Shown here piece after piece: positions 17,958 to 27,708 of a DNA stretch of 64,000 nucleotides. The stretch's first letter is position 1. Each line of letters starts with the position of its first letter. Where the stretch lies: contig NZ_CP077085.1 of NCBI RefSeq assembly GCF_014268455.2, positions 4,071,001 through 4,135,000 of the forward strand, written 5' to 3'. Origin of the DNA: Pseudomonas shahriarae (GTDB lineage: Bacteria > Pseudomonadota > Gammaproteobacteria > Pseudomonadales > Pseudomonadaceae). The position numbers were made by a program, and so were the translations under genes. The notes under the pieces are model-generated. The model was not told where the DNA came from. It searched no databases and worked only from the letters and a program-made list of their open reading frames with translations.

Positions 17958-18491
17958 TGAGCGAGTCCACGGATGAATCGTGGTGCTGTACTGCCTGTGT
18001 TTTGGGGACTACGGGCTTAGATGTTCCAACCCATCACCGATAACGCGTTGAGTTTACGCCTGACCGGCGGCAAACGACGCTAACCTGCCCTTCACGAAGG
18101 GCTGCAGCACCTTCAGTTAGGGTGTGAATATTTACCAGGAGGGCTGGTCCTGTGAGTCCTCGTCTCCGGACTTTACTACTTTCTGAATCGACCACGGGTC
18201 TTTGCGCACGCGTTCGGGAGGCGGTGAGCCCCCCGAAAATGTTCCCCCCGAACGCCTACTCAATGCCTATAGAGGCCTGACTGACACCTGTATAATTACA
18301 TTCTTTGATCCTTCATCACCATTTACGCATGGCGTTGTAGGAGGTGTGTTTATATGAATTTTATTAGGTTATTGCTTTAATTTTTTGACTTGCGTGCAAT
18401 TGTCGGCGCGATGTTAATGGTGTTTAAAACATGATAATATGGCCCGCAATTATTTGAGCTGTTCCATTTTTAATTTATAGCAGGGCGAATA
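17958..18491. other. intergenic region, IS debris and AT-rich segment
   Basis: About 530 bases with no supported gene. The left part is GC-rich and follows the IS66 remnant, but I find no recognisable IS66 orf or end. Near 18207-18253 the arms CGTTCGGG and CCCGAACG form a wide inverted repeat. From about 18340 the sequence turns AT-rich, as in the gene that follows, and probably holds its promoter. Confidence 0.4.
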
Positions 18492-18986
18492 ATGCTTTTT
18501 ATTGTAATGTTAGGCGGAAAACATCCTAGAGCGAAAATTGAAGTCCATGATATAGCCTTCGTATTAGCTGATAGCTTAGAGGGTGCATATCCTCAGCTTA
18601 GACAGAGTTGGTTTGGATCTCCTGTAGGCCTTCATATTGATGCGTGGATGGCAGTTGATGGAGTTGCAGGCTGGAAATTAGAACTAAGTGAATTAGCTCC
18701 CCGCCCTGGATCAATGCGTTTGTATTTTATCAATTTAGGCGGATATGAAGTTAAATCCTTTGGCGAAGCGCATCACTATTCTCTGATAGTTGCGAAAGAT
18801 AAGCGGGAGGCGATGAGCCTCGGTAAACGCGAGATTTTAAAGCACTGGGTCCAGGCCCATACTGATGGTGTGCTGGATGTGGACGACTGTTTGCCGATTG
18901 ATGCGATAGAAGGACGATACGTTCATTTGGTTGAGGGACCACACGACGGCATCATTCAGCGCAATGACTACATTGTTTTGTCGTAA
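18492..18986 (+). CDS. DUF1543-family protein
   Basis: A 164-residue soluble protein beginning MLFIVMLGGKHPRAKIEVHD, followed by FVLADSLEGAYPQLRQSWFG and LHIDAWMAVDGV, the DUF1543 signature. A second half (LYFINLGGYEVKSFGEAHHYSLIVAKDKREAMSLGKREIL) repeats the same fold style, so the protein may be a tandem of two related modules. Function is unknown. Its low GC and AT-rich upstream region differ from the backbone and point to transfer. It stands alone. Confidence 0.8.
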   Translation: MLFIVMLGGKHPRAKIEVHDIAFVLADSLEGAYPQLRQSWFGSPVGLHIDAWMAVDGVAGWKLELSELAPRPGSMRLYFINLGGYEVKSFGEAHHYSLIVAKDKREAMSLGKREILKHWVQAHTDGVLDVDDCLPIDAIEGRYVHLVEGPHDGIIQRNDYIVLS

Positions 18987-19403
18987 CGTTTGATTAGCTC
19001 AACACGTCATCTGCTGAATCGCCCGAATTTCCTACGTAATGAGCGGCCACTTTTGGCCGTTTTCTGCCTGTGACGACCGATTGAATTCGACCATAAGCGG
19101 ACATGTCAGAAAAATTGTGGTCGGTGATGCCATCTATCTCCATCTCGTGACAGCGCCAGAAAACGATTGGCCTTTGTCTGGATGTCTACCTCAAAAGCGG
19201 ACGACCAAATCGGTTCTGGTTTCGCCCAGCTTGCCTCCTCCGCAAGTGCAAGCTGGCTCACTTCTCTGCCTCTTGGATACGCCTGGTATGTCAAGTCGGC
19301 TAAAGGCCACGCCCCGATGCGCATTGATTCGGCTCACGTTTAGGTTTGAACTATCCGCAATGTCCGGATAGCCACCTATAGCTGGAATTCTGAATACGCT
19401 AAG
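18987..19403. other. intergenic region with repeat copies
   Basis: About 415 bases without a gene. At 19039-19102 AGCGGCCACTTTTGGCC is followed by TTTTCTGCCTGTGACGACC and a degenerate right arm ending ATAAGCGGACA, a diverged copy of the palindromic repeat. Further fragments (GCGCCAGAAAACGATTGGCC at about 19153; AAAAGCGGAC at 19193; TGTCCGGATAGC at 19362) suggest several overlapping, decayed copies. Confidence 0.45.
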
Positions 19404-19952
19404 CTAAAAGGCATCCAATGCTCTACACAGCCCTGCCTTCTCAACAGGCTCGTTTTCAGGTTTTCCAGCTGGGTTTAAGCGCTGCAACGCGACCAGGCAC
19501 TGGCCACCGTCCAGCAGGATCAGTTCGTAATCTTGCCCGGCCTTGGGGGTGAAGTGAAAGCTCTGCCTGCAGCTATAGGAATTGCCGCCAGAAACATAGC
19601 CCTCACTCTGGAAGTTCATGGCAAAAGGCTTGTTCGCCGGCACCTTCAGTTCGCTACGCGCCGAGCCTTGCGCCTCCACCCGGCGGTTGCTCTCGGGCAT
19701 GCCCAGGCTGCGGCCATTATTCTGACCCGCAAAGCCGGATTCGGACACGGCCATCACCCCGGCGCCAGGCACACGCCAGTCGGTGCAGTCACGGCCCGGC
19801 ACACCGCGCGCCACGCCATTGGTGATCACGCGCAAGCGTGCGGTATCCCCTGCTGTGGGTTCAACATAGGGCGTGTTGTAAGCACGGATATTGGAAATAT
19901 TGCCGCAGCCACTCACGGCCACGGCCAGGCCGGCTATCAGAAACGCTCTCAT
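19404..19952 (-). CDS. small lipoprotein, third of three after truncated CdiA-like gene
   Basis: A 182-residue precursor with signal peptide and lipobox VSGC (Cys16), so probably outer-membrane or periplasm-anchored. The mature part is beta-rich with two further Cys (RDCTDW, YSCRQSF) and ends ALDAF; I recognise no family. It follows two other small lipoprotein genes and the exoprotein gene on the same strand with short gaps. Position suggests a role with that exoprotein, for example immunity, but this is inference. Confidence 0.75.
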   Translation of the reverse strand: MRAFLIAGLAVAVSGCGNISNIRAYNTPYVEPTAGDTARLRVITNGVARGVPGRDCTDWRVPGAGVMAVSESGFAGQNNGRSLGMPESNRRVEAQGSARSELKVPANKPFAMNFQSEGYVSGGNSYSCRQSFHFTPKAGQDYELILLDGGQCLVALQRLNPAGKPENEPVEKAGLCRALDAF

Positions 19953-19971
19953 GGAAGTCCTTTTTTGAGGC

Positions 19972-20226
19972 TTAACGGCAGTGATAAGGGCTTTCGCTGC
20001 TCAGTTCCTCGCCGGTCCGGGCATCGCGAATGATGACCGTCGCCCCCGGCGCATTGAGGCAGAACGCATTGCGTATGGGGTAAATGTTATGGCCCTCGGC
20101 GGTGAACGTGCCGAGCTTGGTTAACGGGGCGCCGGAGGCGTCCTGAGCCGTCACGGTGTACTCACCCGACATGGTCAGACAGCCGCTCAGTAACAGCAGC
20201 AAGGTGGCGCAGATTGCATATTTCAC
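19972..20226 (-). CDS. small lipoprotein, second after truncated CdiA-like gene
   Basis: An 84-residue precursor: MKYAICATLLLLLSGC, lipobox LSGC, then a short beta-rich domain with two Cys (FCLNAPG, YHCR). The start is a GTG at 20226 preceded by AGGGA at 8 bases; an in-frame ATG at 20292 would add 22 residues before the signal peptide and is unlikely. It lies 19 bp before the next lipoprotein gene. No family recognised. Confidence 0.7.
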   Translation of the reverse strand: MKYAICATLLLLLSGCLTMSGEYTVTAQDASGAPLTKLGTFTAEGHNIYPIRNAFCLNAPGATVIIRDARTGEELSSESPYHCR

Positions 20227-20258
20227 AGGTGATGTCCCTATCGTGTTGAGTGACGAAC

Positions 20259-20282
20259 CCTCAAAAAGAGGGCGGTTTTTTT
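20259..20282. terminator. weak hairpin with T-run (plus-strand sense)
   Basis: CCCTC, AAAAA loop, GAGGG, then CGGTTTTTTT in plus orientation. It lies between two minus-strand lipoprotein genes, so read on the transcribed strand it has only a short hairpin and a preceding A-run. Its function is doubtful. Confidence 0.3.
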
Positions 20283-20288
20283 GTGGTT

Positions 20289-20603
20289 TCATTGCGCCGA
20301 CTCACAGGCCTTCAACGGTTCTTGGGTGCGCAACGCACAGACGTCAAAACCATCACGCCGGGTGTAGCCCGAGCGCTTCATACACACAAAGCGCTGCGCC
20401 CGCTCCTGGAAGCTGGCATTGGGATCGATGCCGGAGCCATTCTTCTCACCGCAAGCCAACATGGAGGTCAAGACATCCTTGCTGCTCGCGCCGGGTTTCT
20501 CCCATAAGTCCGCATCAGCCGCCGGGGGCTGAAAGGGCTCGCTGAAACAGGCGGTGACGAGGGTAGCAAGCAGCAGCGCCAATGCCATAGGTTTAAGCCA
20601 CAT
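20289..20603 (-). CDS. small lipoprotein next to CdiA-like C-terminus, candidate immunity protein
   Basis: A 104-residue precursor starting at 20603 (AAGGAG upstream), with lipobox VTAC. The mature part has the pattern LACGEKNG..., then QRFVCMKRSGYTRRDGFDVC. Small lipoproteins with this Cys-Gly and Cys-Met-x-x-x-Gly-Tyr layout often follow filamentous-haemagglutinin or CdiA genes. It begins 12 bp after the exoprotein stop, the place where cdiI sits. Immunity proteins against lipase-type effectors are commonly periplasmic lipoproteins, which fits; the role is not shown by sequence alone. Confidence 0.7.
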   Translation of the reverse strand: MWLKPMALALLLATLVTACFSEPFQPPAADADLWEKPGASSKDVLTSMLACGEKNGSGIDPNASFQERAQRFVCMKRSGYTRRDGFDVCALRTQEPLKACESAQ

Positions 20604-20614
20604 GATCAATCTCC

Positions 20615-23600
20615 TTATTTTCTCGGGCTGACAGGCACCAGCACCGGCTTGCCTTGCGGCCAATATCTTGCGCAGGCTTGCGCACCACTGCCATAACAGC
20701 TGTGCATGGTCGTATCACCGGTGAAGACATTGCCCAACTCCTTGAGCAAGCTGCTGCCCTCAGGTATTACGCCGCCAGTACCCGGGTTATTGCCCATGAA
20801 GAACCACCTGCCCACCGGGTCGTTGTTATGAACTTCGTATTTAAGAACCATCTTCGCCTGTTCGACTGGGTCGGTGACGGCCGAACGGTTTTGCAAAAAG
20901 GCCAACTGTTCATCGGCGGTGTAAACATTGAACGCGCCACCGAAGTTATACACCGTAGTCTTGCTGAGTAACCCGGCAGCATCAGGCATGTTGTAAATGG
21001 ATTGTCGGGAGTTGCCACCGGTCATAGTGCCGCGACTGTGTTCAGTCAGGTGCAAGCCAGTGGCGCCATAGTCGAGCTGCAACTGGCGCGAGGCCGCGGT
21101 GTAGTTGGTCAAGCCGAAAAAGTCGTTATCCATCGCCTTCTGATACCCGGCAATCAACAGCTCCGACAGGGTATTGTCCGCCTTGGGAAACCACATGAAA
21201 TACTGTGGCCCGGTCGCGCCAGGGTCGCGATGCTGAGCCGCGTATTTAGCCGCGGCTTTGTCGTCGTTGAAAATGCCATTGAGGGCTACGTTGACTACGT
21301 TGTTTTCATCCGCCTGCAGATGTTGCCTTTCTGCATCACCCACTACACGGAACAACGGCTTTTGGTCCGCGCCTTCCTTCACATTGCCCTGTTCATCCAG
21401 CTCCAGCGCCAACATCTGTGGCGGCGTTTTGAACATGGTGCGATACGCCTTATCGGTAAACTGCACCCCTTGGCGATAGGCCTCATTCTTGATCGACTGC
21501 TCCGCCTCGGCGGTACGCTGCAGTTTGTCCAGGTCCTGACGCTCGGCGCCAACATGGGAGTGGGCGGTGTCACGGTTAAGGCTGGCCACGGTTTGACTGG
21601 CATCACGGCCGGTCAATTGCTGCTGGCGGTAGGCATCGGTAATGAGGATATTGCCGGCACTCACCACGCTCAGCGTGTTGCCCTCGGAAGAGTCCGAAGC
21701 CTTCCCTGCATCCAGGTAGTTGCTGAACAAGGCCTTGCTGGCGCCGTACATGCCCTGGCCGACAAAGTCGCTGCTGAGGGTGAGCCCACTGCTGTCGGCG
21801 CTGGCCTTGGCGCTGTTGTGCAGGTCAGCGGTGGTCAATGAGCCGGTACTCAAGCTGTTCTTGCCATCGGCAATCGCCTTGTCGTTGCTGGCGATCACGC
21901 CGCCCACCAAGTGGGTGTTGCCCTTGACCCGGATATCAAAACCACCGTCCCCGGCCCGAATGCCGCTCTGCTCAGTGACACTTTCAAAGTTGGATTTCTG
22001 AATGCCTTTGTTCTGACTCAACGTGAAGCTCGATGAGCCGATGCAGAATGGCGGCACGCAAATACTCACGCCCACGCCCAGGCTAGTCTGTTTGGCCTTG
22101 TAGGTACTGGTGTCCTGCAGGCTTTCGACACTGAAATCACCGCCCACATCGGCCGTGACTTGCTTGCCACTCACCACTGCGCCCTTGAGTCGGGTATCGC
22201 CACCGGAATCGAGCGAGACCTTATTACCGGCGTCCACATGGGTATTGCTCCAGACCACATCATCGCCATCGGCCTTGCCGCGGTTTTGGGACGCCCCTGC
22301 GTTAAAACTGATGCCAGTGGTTTGGCCGCCGATGGCAATGCCAATCCCAAGGCTGGCGTTGCTGCCCTTTTCGGTCGTGCGCTGTTGCACCGTGTTTTGC
22401 GCGGCCAGCAAGGCAATAGCGCCGTCGGCCTTGAGGTTAACGTCATGGCCGGCGGTGATCTGGCTGCCTTGTACGGTCAGGTTACTGTTCTTGCCGGCGC
22501 CGGCCGCGGTAATGTTGACATCACCACCGGCCAACACCGACGAGCTGGCGGCCGAATTGGAGGTCTGCTCGGTTTTACTTTCCTTCTTGCTGGTGCCGGC
22601 CGAAATGCTGATATTAATGCCGCCGGCCATGGACCGGTCCTTGTCATACTGGATATAGCCGTTGCCCGCCCCCATCAGGGTGTTGACCAGCGCCAGTGTT
22701 TTGAGCCGGCCATCATCGGTGCGGTCGGACGCGGTTTTCATGCGCTGGGCGGTCTGCACGGCTTCGATCACCGGGTTGGTTACGGTAATCGTGAGGCCGC
22801 CTTGCTTGAACTTGGTCTCCTGGGTGATGTGTTGCTGGTCACGGGCCTCAAGGATATCGACCAACCGCGCGGCAATGTTCACATCGCCCTTGGGCGCCGT
22901 CACTTGGCTGCCGACCTGGCGGTAGGCATTGCCGGCCAGGATACTCACGTTGCCATCGGTGGCGCCGATGGTGCTGGCCGCCGCCGTTTCACTGGCGGTA
23001 CGGTTTTTGTCGCTGCGCTGCTGGCTGCCGATGGTCACCGCGATGGCGCCACCGCTGAACAGCCCGCTTTGCTTGACCTCCTTGAAGTGCTGTTCGCTGA
23101 GCTGGTCGGTGGCGGCCACCACATTCACATCGTGCCCGGCTACCAGGGTGGTGCCACTGGTGGAGACCACGTTACTGCCGCGCACATTCAAGTCATTGTC
23201 GGCCTTGACCCACGCGGTCTCGCCACTGAGGGTGGTGGCCTGGGCGCGGGTTTCACTCACGGTGTCGCGGGTTGAAGTGGTCTTGCTGGAGAACAAGCTG
23301 TTACTGCCGGTGACCTTATGGGCCTCGTCGACAAAGTTGTAGCTCTGGCTGGTGCTTAAATTGACGTCGCGGCCTGTCGAAACGGTGACCCCGCCCTGCT
23401 CGCTGACGACCTTGGCACCTCGGGCATTGAGGTCATTGTCCGCGATCAGGCGTACCTCGCCCTCACCCTGGATAACACTGCCGACATCGGTGCGGCTCGC
23501 GTCCTTGCGCCAGTTGCTGGCGTTCCATTGCACGCTTTGTTCACGGCTCTGGGTCACCGTGCCCAGGTTGATATCGTGGCCAGCAACCACCGTGGTCTTG

Positions 23601-25456
23601 CCGTCCTTGCCGGAACTGACGATCTGCGCCGCACTCAGGTTGATATCGCGCGCCGCGTTCACCACCAGTTCACCCTTGGCATCGGAGACAAACAACCCGG
23701 CAACCCGCGAAATACCCGTGGCGGTGCCCTGGGCACTTTCGGTGTTGCGCGTGGTGGACACCATGTTGATATCGCGACCGGCAACCGTATTCAAGCGCGT
23801 GGAGGCATCGATCAACCCGCCGAGGTTGTTCAAGTCGGTGCGGGCTTTTACCTCCACCTCGCCACCGGTCAGGCGCCCGCCCAGGTTCTGCAGGTTGTCG
23901 GCGGAAATCGCCAGCACGCTGCGCCCGGCGATCGTGCCGCGGTTAACCAGGTCGCCTTGTAGCTTGAGGTCGACCACGTTGCCCGCCATTAGTGCACCGG
24001 AGCCATCCAGGTCGCCGTCGCGCACCCGCACATACACCTGCGGCACCAACGCCTGCGTCACGCTGCCGTCGGCAAGGGTTACGTCCTTCTTCACCAGCCA
24101 GACGATGTCGCTGGTCAACTGGGCCATTTGCTCAGGGCTGAGCGCCACACCCGGCACCAGCTTCCACTTGCCGGCGTAGGTCAGCGCACTGTCGAGCAAC
24201 GCGCGGTACTGGGTCTCATCATTGGCGTAGCCGTCGAGGAAGCGTCTGCCGGTGAGTTGGGCAATCTGTTCGCGGATCAGTTTTTGCTCATAGAAACCAT
24301 CGCCTAGCCGCGTAAGGGTCAGGCCCGGATCCAGTTGCAGCCGATCCAGCATGTAGTTGGAAGACAGCCAGGAACGATAACTGGTGAAACGCGGGTCGCT
24401 CTCCACCAGATAGTTCGGGTTGGCCTGGGGATTGAGGTGGAACAGGCTGTTGTCCGGCACCTGCACATTAAGCCCGCCGGTACGGATTGACTCACCTACG
24501 CCTCCCGCCGCCGTCGCTTGCAGCGCCGCCACTTCCAGCACCGGGCCAGGCGCTCGGCCATTGCCCACATTGACCTTGGCCGCACTGGCACCGCCGGCAG
24601 CCTGATCGACGCTACTGGTCAGGCGAGTGCCGAGTTGCAGGCCACTGCCGGTATGGGCGGTGTTTTGCAGGTACTGGGTTGGCCGCAGGAAAATATCCGT
24701 GACGCTGGCGGCCGGGTTGTAGGCGGCTGTCGAACGGCCCTGACGGTCACGGCCCTTGCGATGGATGCGATACAAATGGCTGAACGTGCCACTGTCCGTC
24801 ACCGTCTGCTGCCCGGTGACTTCGGTGTTGTTGAGCTGTCCGATAGTGCCCACCAACGTGCCGCCGGCGATGATCCGGCTCTTGTCGTTCAACACCGAAT
24901 TGGCGGTCAGCAGCATTGAGCCGCCGGAAAGGATTTCACCCGGGTCCGAGGTGAGGATCTGGGTCTGGGTAGTGGTACGAGCGTAGTCGTAGCGGTTGTA
25001 GTTATCGGCCACGCCCTCGGGGCTGACCAAGTGGCTGACTTCGTCGTTGTAGAGTGAGATCTGATCCGGGCGATAGCGATTGGCAGAGCCGGTGTGCTGG
25101 AACTCCTGGACGCCTTCGCGGCTGACCTCAACCACTTGGGTGCTGAAGTGTTCGTTGGTATTGCGCAACTCGGCACTGTTAAGGCTCAGCCCGCCGAGTG
25201 CTTCGATACTTGCGCTGGCGTTATGCACCAGCCCGGCCTGGCCGGTGGCCTGACCCTGGGCATCCAGCGCGCCGCCGATCAACAAGTCACCGGCACTGAA
25301 AAGCATGGCGTGCTCACGGTTGACCAGCGTCCCGACGCCAATGTCCAGGCGTTCGCGCGCGGCGATCACGACCGCTCGGGCATCTTCCACATCATTGGTC
25401 AGTTGCCCCGCCGCAATGGATACGTGATCACCATAAATACGGCCGCTGCCAACCAG
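20615..25456 (-). pseudogene. 5'-truncated CdiA/filamentous-haemagglutinin-like exoprotein with hydrolase-like C-terminus
   Basis: About 1613 codons open without interruption. It begins abruptly in the haemagglutinin region (LVGSGRIYGDHVSIAAG at 25456) right after an in-frame TAA, with no start signal, no signal peptide and no TPS domain, so the 5' part (expected to be thousands of bases) is gone. The body is beta-helical repeats (GHDVNL, GGDVNI types). The C-terminal 300 residues carry NGIFNDDKAAAKYA, LLIAGYQKAM, then LHLTEHSRGTMTGGN (Ser codon 21037-21035), a nucleophile-elbow-like motif with Glu instead of the first Gly. This end is seen in many CDI-like exoproteins. Without a TPS domain it cannot be exported by this route; it may be a silent cassette or decay product. 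Confidence 0.85.
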
Positions 25457-25888
25457 TTACAAGCATCACGGCGAAGGCCGCGTGCAGTAACGGGGCAAGC
25501 GCAAGATTCGCTACCGGTGCCTGGAGGAGAGTAGAGAACAGAATGCCAATGTTCAGCTGTTTGTATTGAACAACCTGACGCTAGGCCCAGCGGCTTTTGT
25601 AAAAGGCAAAGGGGTAAACACGTCTGAAAGGCAGGGTTGATCGGTGAGTCAGCAGAATGAGAGCAGAAATCGCCTCATGAAACGCCCAAACGAGTTGTCG
25701 CCAGGCCCTCCCGCACCACCTCTATGCATTTATTTTGTGAATAACGCGGCATTCCCCACGTTTTACGTAAAAAGTCCTGCCACTGATGTAACAAACAGTT
25801 TAATGATGGCTCAACTGTGCAAAATCCCTGAGTTCACCGTTTGGCTAATGGGTATGGATTGTGCGTATTTCTACGTTAAGGATGTCGA
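25457..25888. other. gap between truncated exoprotein and tpsB
   Basis: About 430 bases with no supported gene. It marks the break in the exoprotein gene and must hold the tpsB promoter on the plus strand. Nothing in 25457-25640 resembles haemagglutinin coding sequence. Confidence 0.5.
25761..25772. promoter_or_regulatory. 12-bp palindrome upstream of tpsB
   Basis: TTTTACGTAAAA is a perfect palindrome about 115 bases before the tpsB start. It has the form of a dimeric regulator site; no regulator can be named. Confidence 0.3.
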
Positions 25889-27604
25889 GTGCCGAATCAG
25901 CCCTCAACCCAACGCCAGTATTGTATCCAGAGCCTGGGCGTCGCCCTGCTCTGCCTGTGCGCGCTGCCGGCCGCCGCCGCCGATGGGCCGCAAGCGGGCC
26001 AGGAAGCGCTGCGCTTGCAGCAGCAACAGCAGCGCGACTTGCAGCAATTACACCTGGAGCAGCGCCAACGGCAACTGCAACGCGGTAGTTTCGGTACGCA
26101 AGCGGCCACGCCGGCCTTGCCAACAGACATCGCCAAAGATGACCGCTGCTGGCCGCTAAGTGGCACGCGCCTGGCCGGAATCACCCTGTTCAGCAAGGCT
26201 GAGCTGAACAAACGCATCGAACCCTACGTGGCGCCGTGCATGGGCGTCACCCAGATCAACCGCCTGCTGGCCGAGATCACCCAGCTGTATGTGCAAGCCG
26301 GCTATATCGCCAGCCGCCCGTACCTGATCAGCCCGCCGGCGGCCGGGCAGTCGCTGGATATTCACGTCGAAGAGGGCTACCTCGAAGCCATCGAACTGGC
26401 CGACCAGAGCCTGCCGGTGTCGTTAGGCGGCGCGTTCCCCGGGATGCTCGGCAAGCCGCTGAACCTGCGCGATTTGGAACAAGGCCTGGACCAGCTCAAC
26501 CGCCTGCGTTCGGTGGACCTCACCGCCGACATCGCCCCTGGCAATGAAGCTGGCGCCTCGCGCATCATCCTGCGCTCGCGCAGCACGGCGTCACGCTGGG
26601 GGCTGGGGCTTGGAGTGGATAACCTCGGCAGTGCCGGCACGGGGCGTGATCGCAATGCCATCAACCTGAGCCTGGACAGCCCGCTCAAGCTCAACGATTC
26701 GCTCAACCTGAGCTTCAGCGACACGCTCAACCACGGGCCGCGCTACAGCCGCAGCAACAGCCTGTTCTATTCCATCCCTTACGGGTACTGGACCTACAGC
26801 CTGTTCGCCAGCCACACCGAATACCGCTCGCCGTTCAAGCTCAGCCGCGCCACGTTTTACAACAGCGGCCGTACCGACCAGGTCAGTTTGCGCACCGACC
26901 GCGTGCTGTGGCGCGACCAGGGCCATCAACTCAGCGCCAACCTGCAACTGGCCTACAAGGACGTCGACAGCTACCTGCAAAAGGTTCGCTTAGGCATCCA
27001 GAGCCCGACGCTGACAGTGGCCGAGGCTGGCCTGAATCTGTTCTGGCTCAACAGCGCAGTGTGGAACCTCGACGTCAATTACGCCCAAGGCCTGACATGG
27101 TTCGGCGCCGACCGTGATGCCGACCAAACGCAAAAAAACCTGCCCCAGGCGCAATTCCATAAGTACCGCGCCAACCTCACCCAATGGCGCAACGGCCAAT
27201 GGCTGGGGCAACCGTGGCAGTGGCAGAGCCAGCTCTCGGCGCAATACAGCCCGGATGCGTTGCCTGCCATCGAACAACTGCTGGGCACCGACGATTCGGC
27301 GGTGCGTGGCTACCGCGAAAACATCGCGTCCGGGGCCATCGGCGCAGTATGGCGCAACACCTTGCGCCTGCCGCTCACCAGCGACCTGCCGGTAAAAATC
27401 ACCCCGCGCCTGGGCCTGGACAACGGCTGGATCAAGCGCGAACACGGCGCTCAAAGCCTGCGCCTGAGCGGTGCCAGTGCCGGGCTCAACCTCAGCTGGA
27501 AAAACGTGCAACTGGACCTCGATTACCAACGCAACCTCAACACGCCCGCAGGGTTTGGCCAGGAGCCGGAGGTCTGGCTGACGCGCCTTAGCGTACAGAT
27601 TTGA
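25889..27604 (+). CDS. TpsB outer-membrane transporter of two-partner secretion (ShlB/FhaC type)
   Basis: Omp85-superfamily channel of 571 residues that exports its TpsA partner across the outer membrane. A signal peptide ends near AAAA-DGP. A Gln/Leu-rich helix (QQQQQRDLQQLHLEQRQRQLQ) matches the plug helix, two POTRA modules span about 70-240, and a 16-strand barrel follows. The barrel contains the conserved VRGY motif at 472-475 in loop L6 and ends in an aromatic-alternating strand. The start is GTG at 25889 with AAGGA six bases upstream. The intact tpsA gene follows 104 bp downstream on the same strand and is the expected substrate. Confidence 0.9.
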   Translation: MPNQPSTQRQYCIQSLGVALLCLCALPAAAADGPQAGQEALRLQQQQQRDLQQLHLEQRQRQLQRGSFGTQAATPALPTDIAKDDRCWPLSGTRLAGITLFSKAELNKRIEPYVAPCMGVTQINRLLAEITQLYVQAGYIASRPYLISPPAAGQSLDIHVEEGYLEAIELADQSLPVSLGGAFPGMLGKPLNLRDLEQGLDQLNRLRSVDLTADIAPGNEAGASRIILRSRSTASRWGLGLGVDNLGSAGTGRDRNAINLSLDSPLKLNDSLNLSFSDTLNHGPRYSRSNSLFYSIPYGYWTYSLFASHTEYRSPFKLSRATFYNSGRTDQVSLRTDRVLWRDQGHQLSANLQLAYKDVDSYLQKVRLGIQSPTLTVAEAGLNLFWLNSAVWNLDVNYAQGLTWFGADRDADQTQKNLPQAQFHKYRANLTQWRNGQWLGQPWQWQSQLSAQYSPDALPAIEQLLGTDDSAVRGYRENIASGAIGAVWRNTLRLPLTSDLPVKITPRLGLDNGWIKREHGAQSLRLSGASAGLNLSWKNVQLDLDYQRNLNTPAGFGQEPEVWLTRLSVQI

Positions 27605-27708
27605 GCAACACCTGTTTAGCCTGAGTTAACCGCCGTACCTGACCACCACAGCAGCGTTGCAACGAACAACGCACGTCGCGGATCAGCCAACACAAAGCGA
27701 ATTTATTT

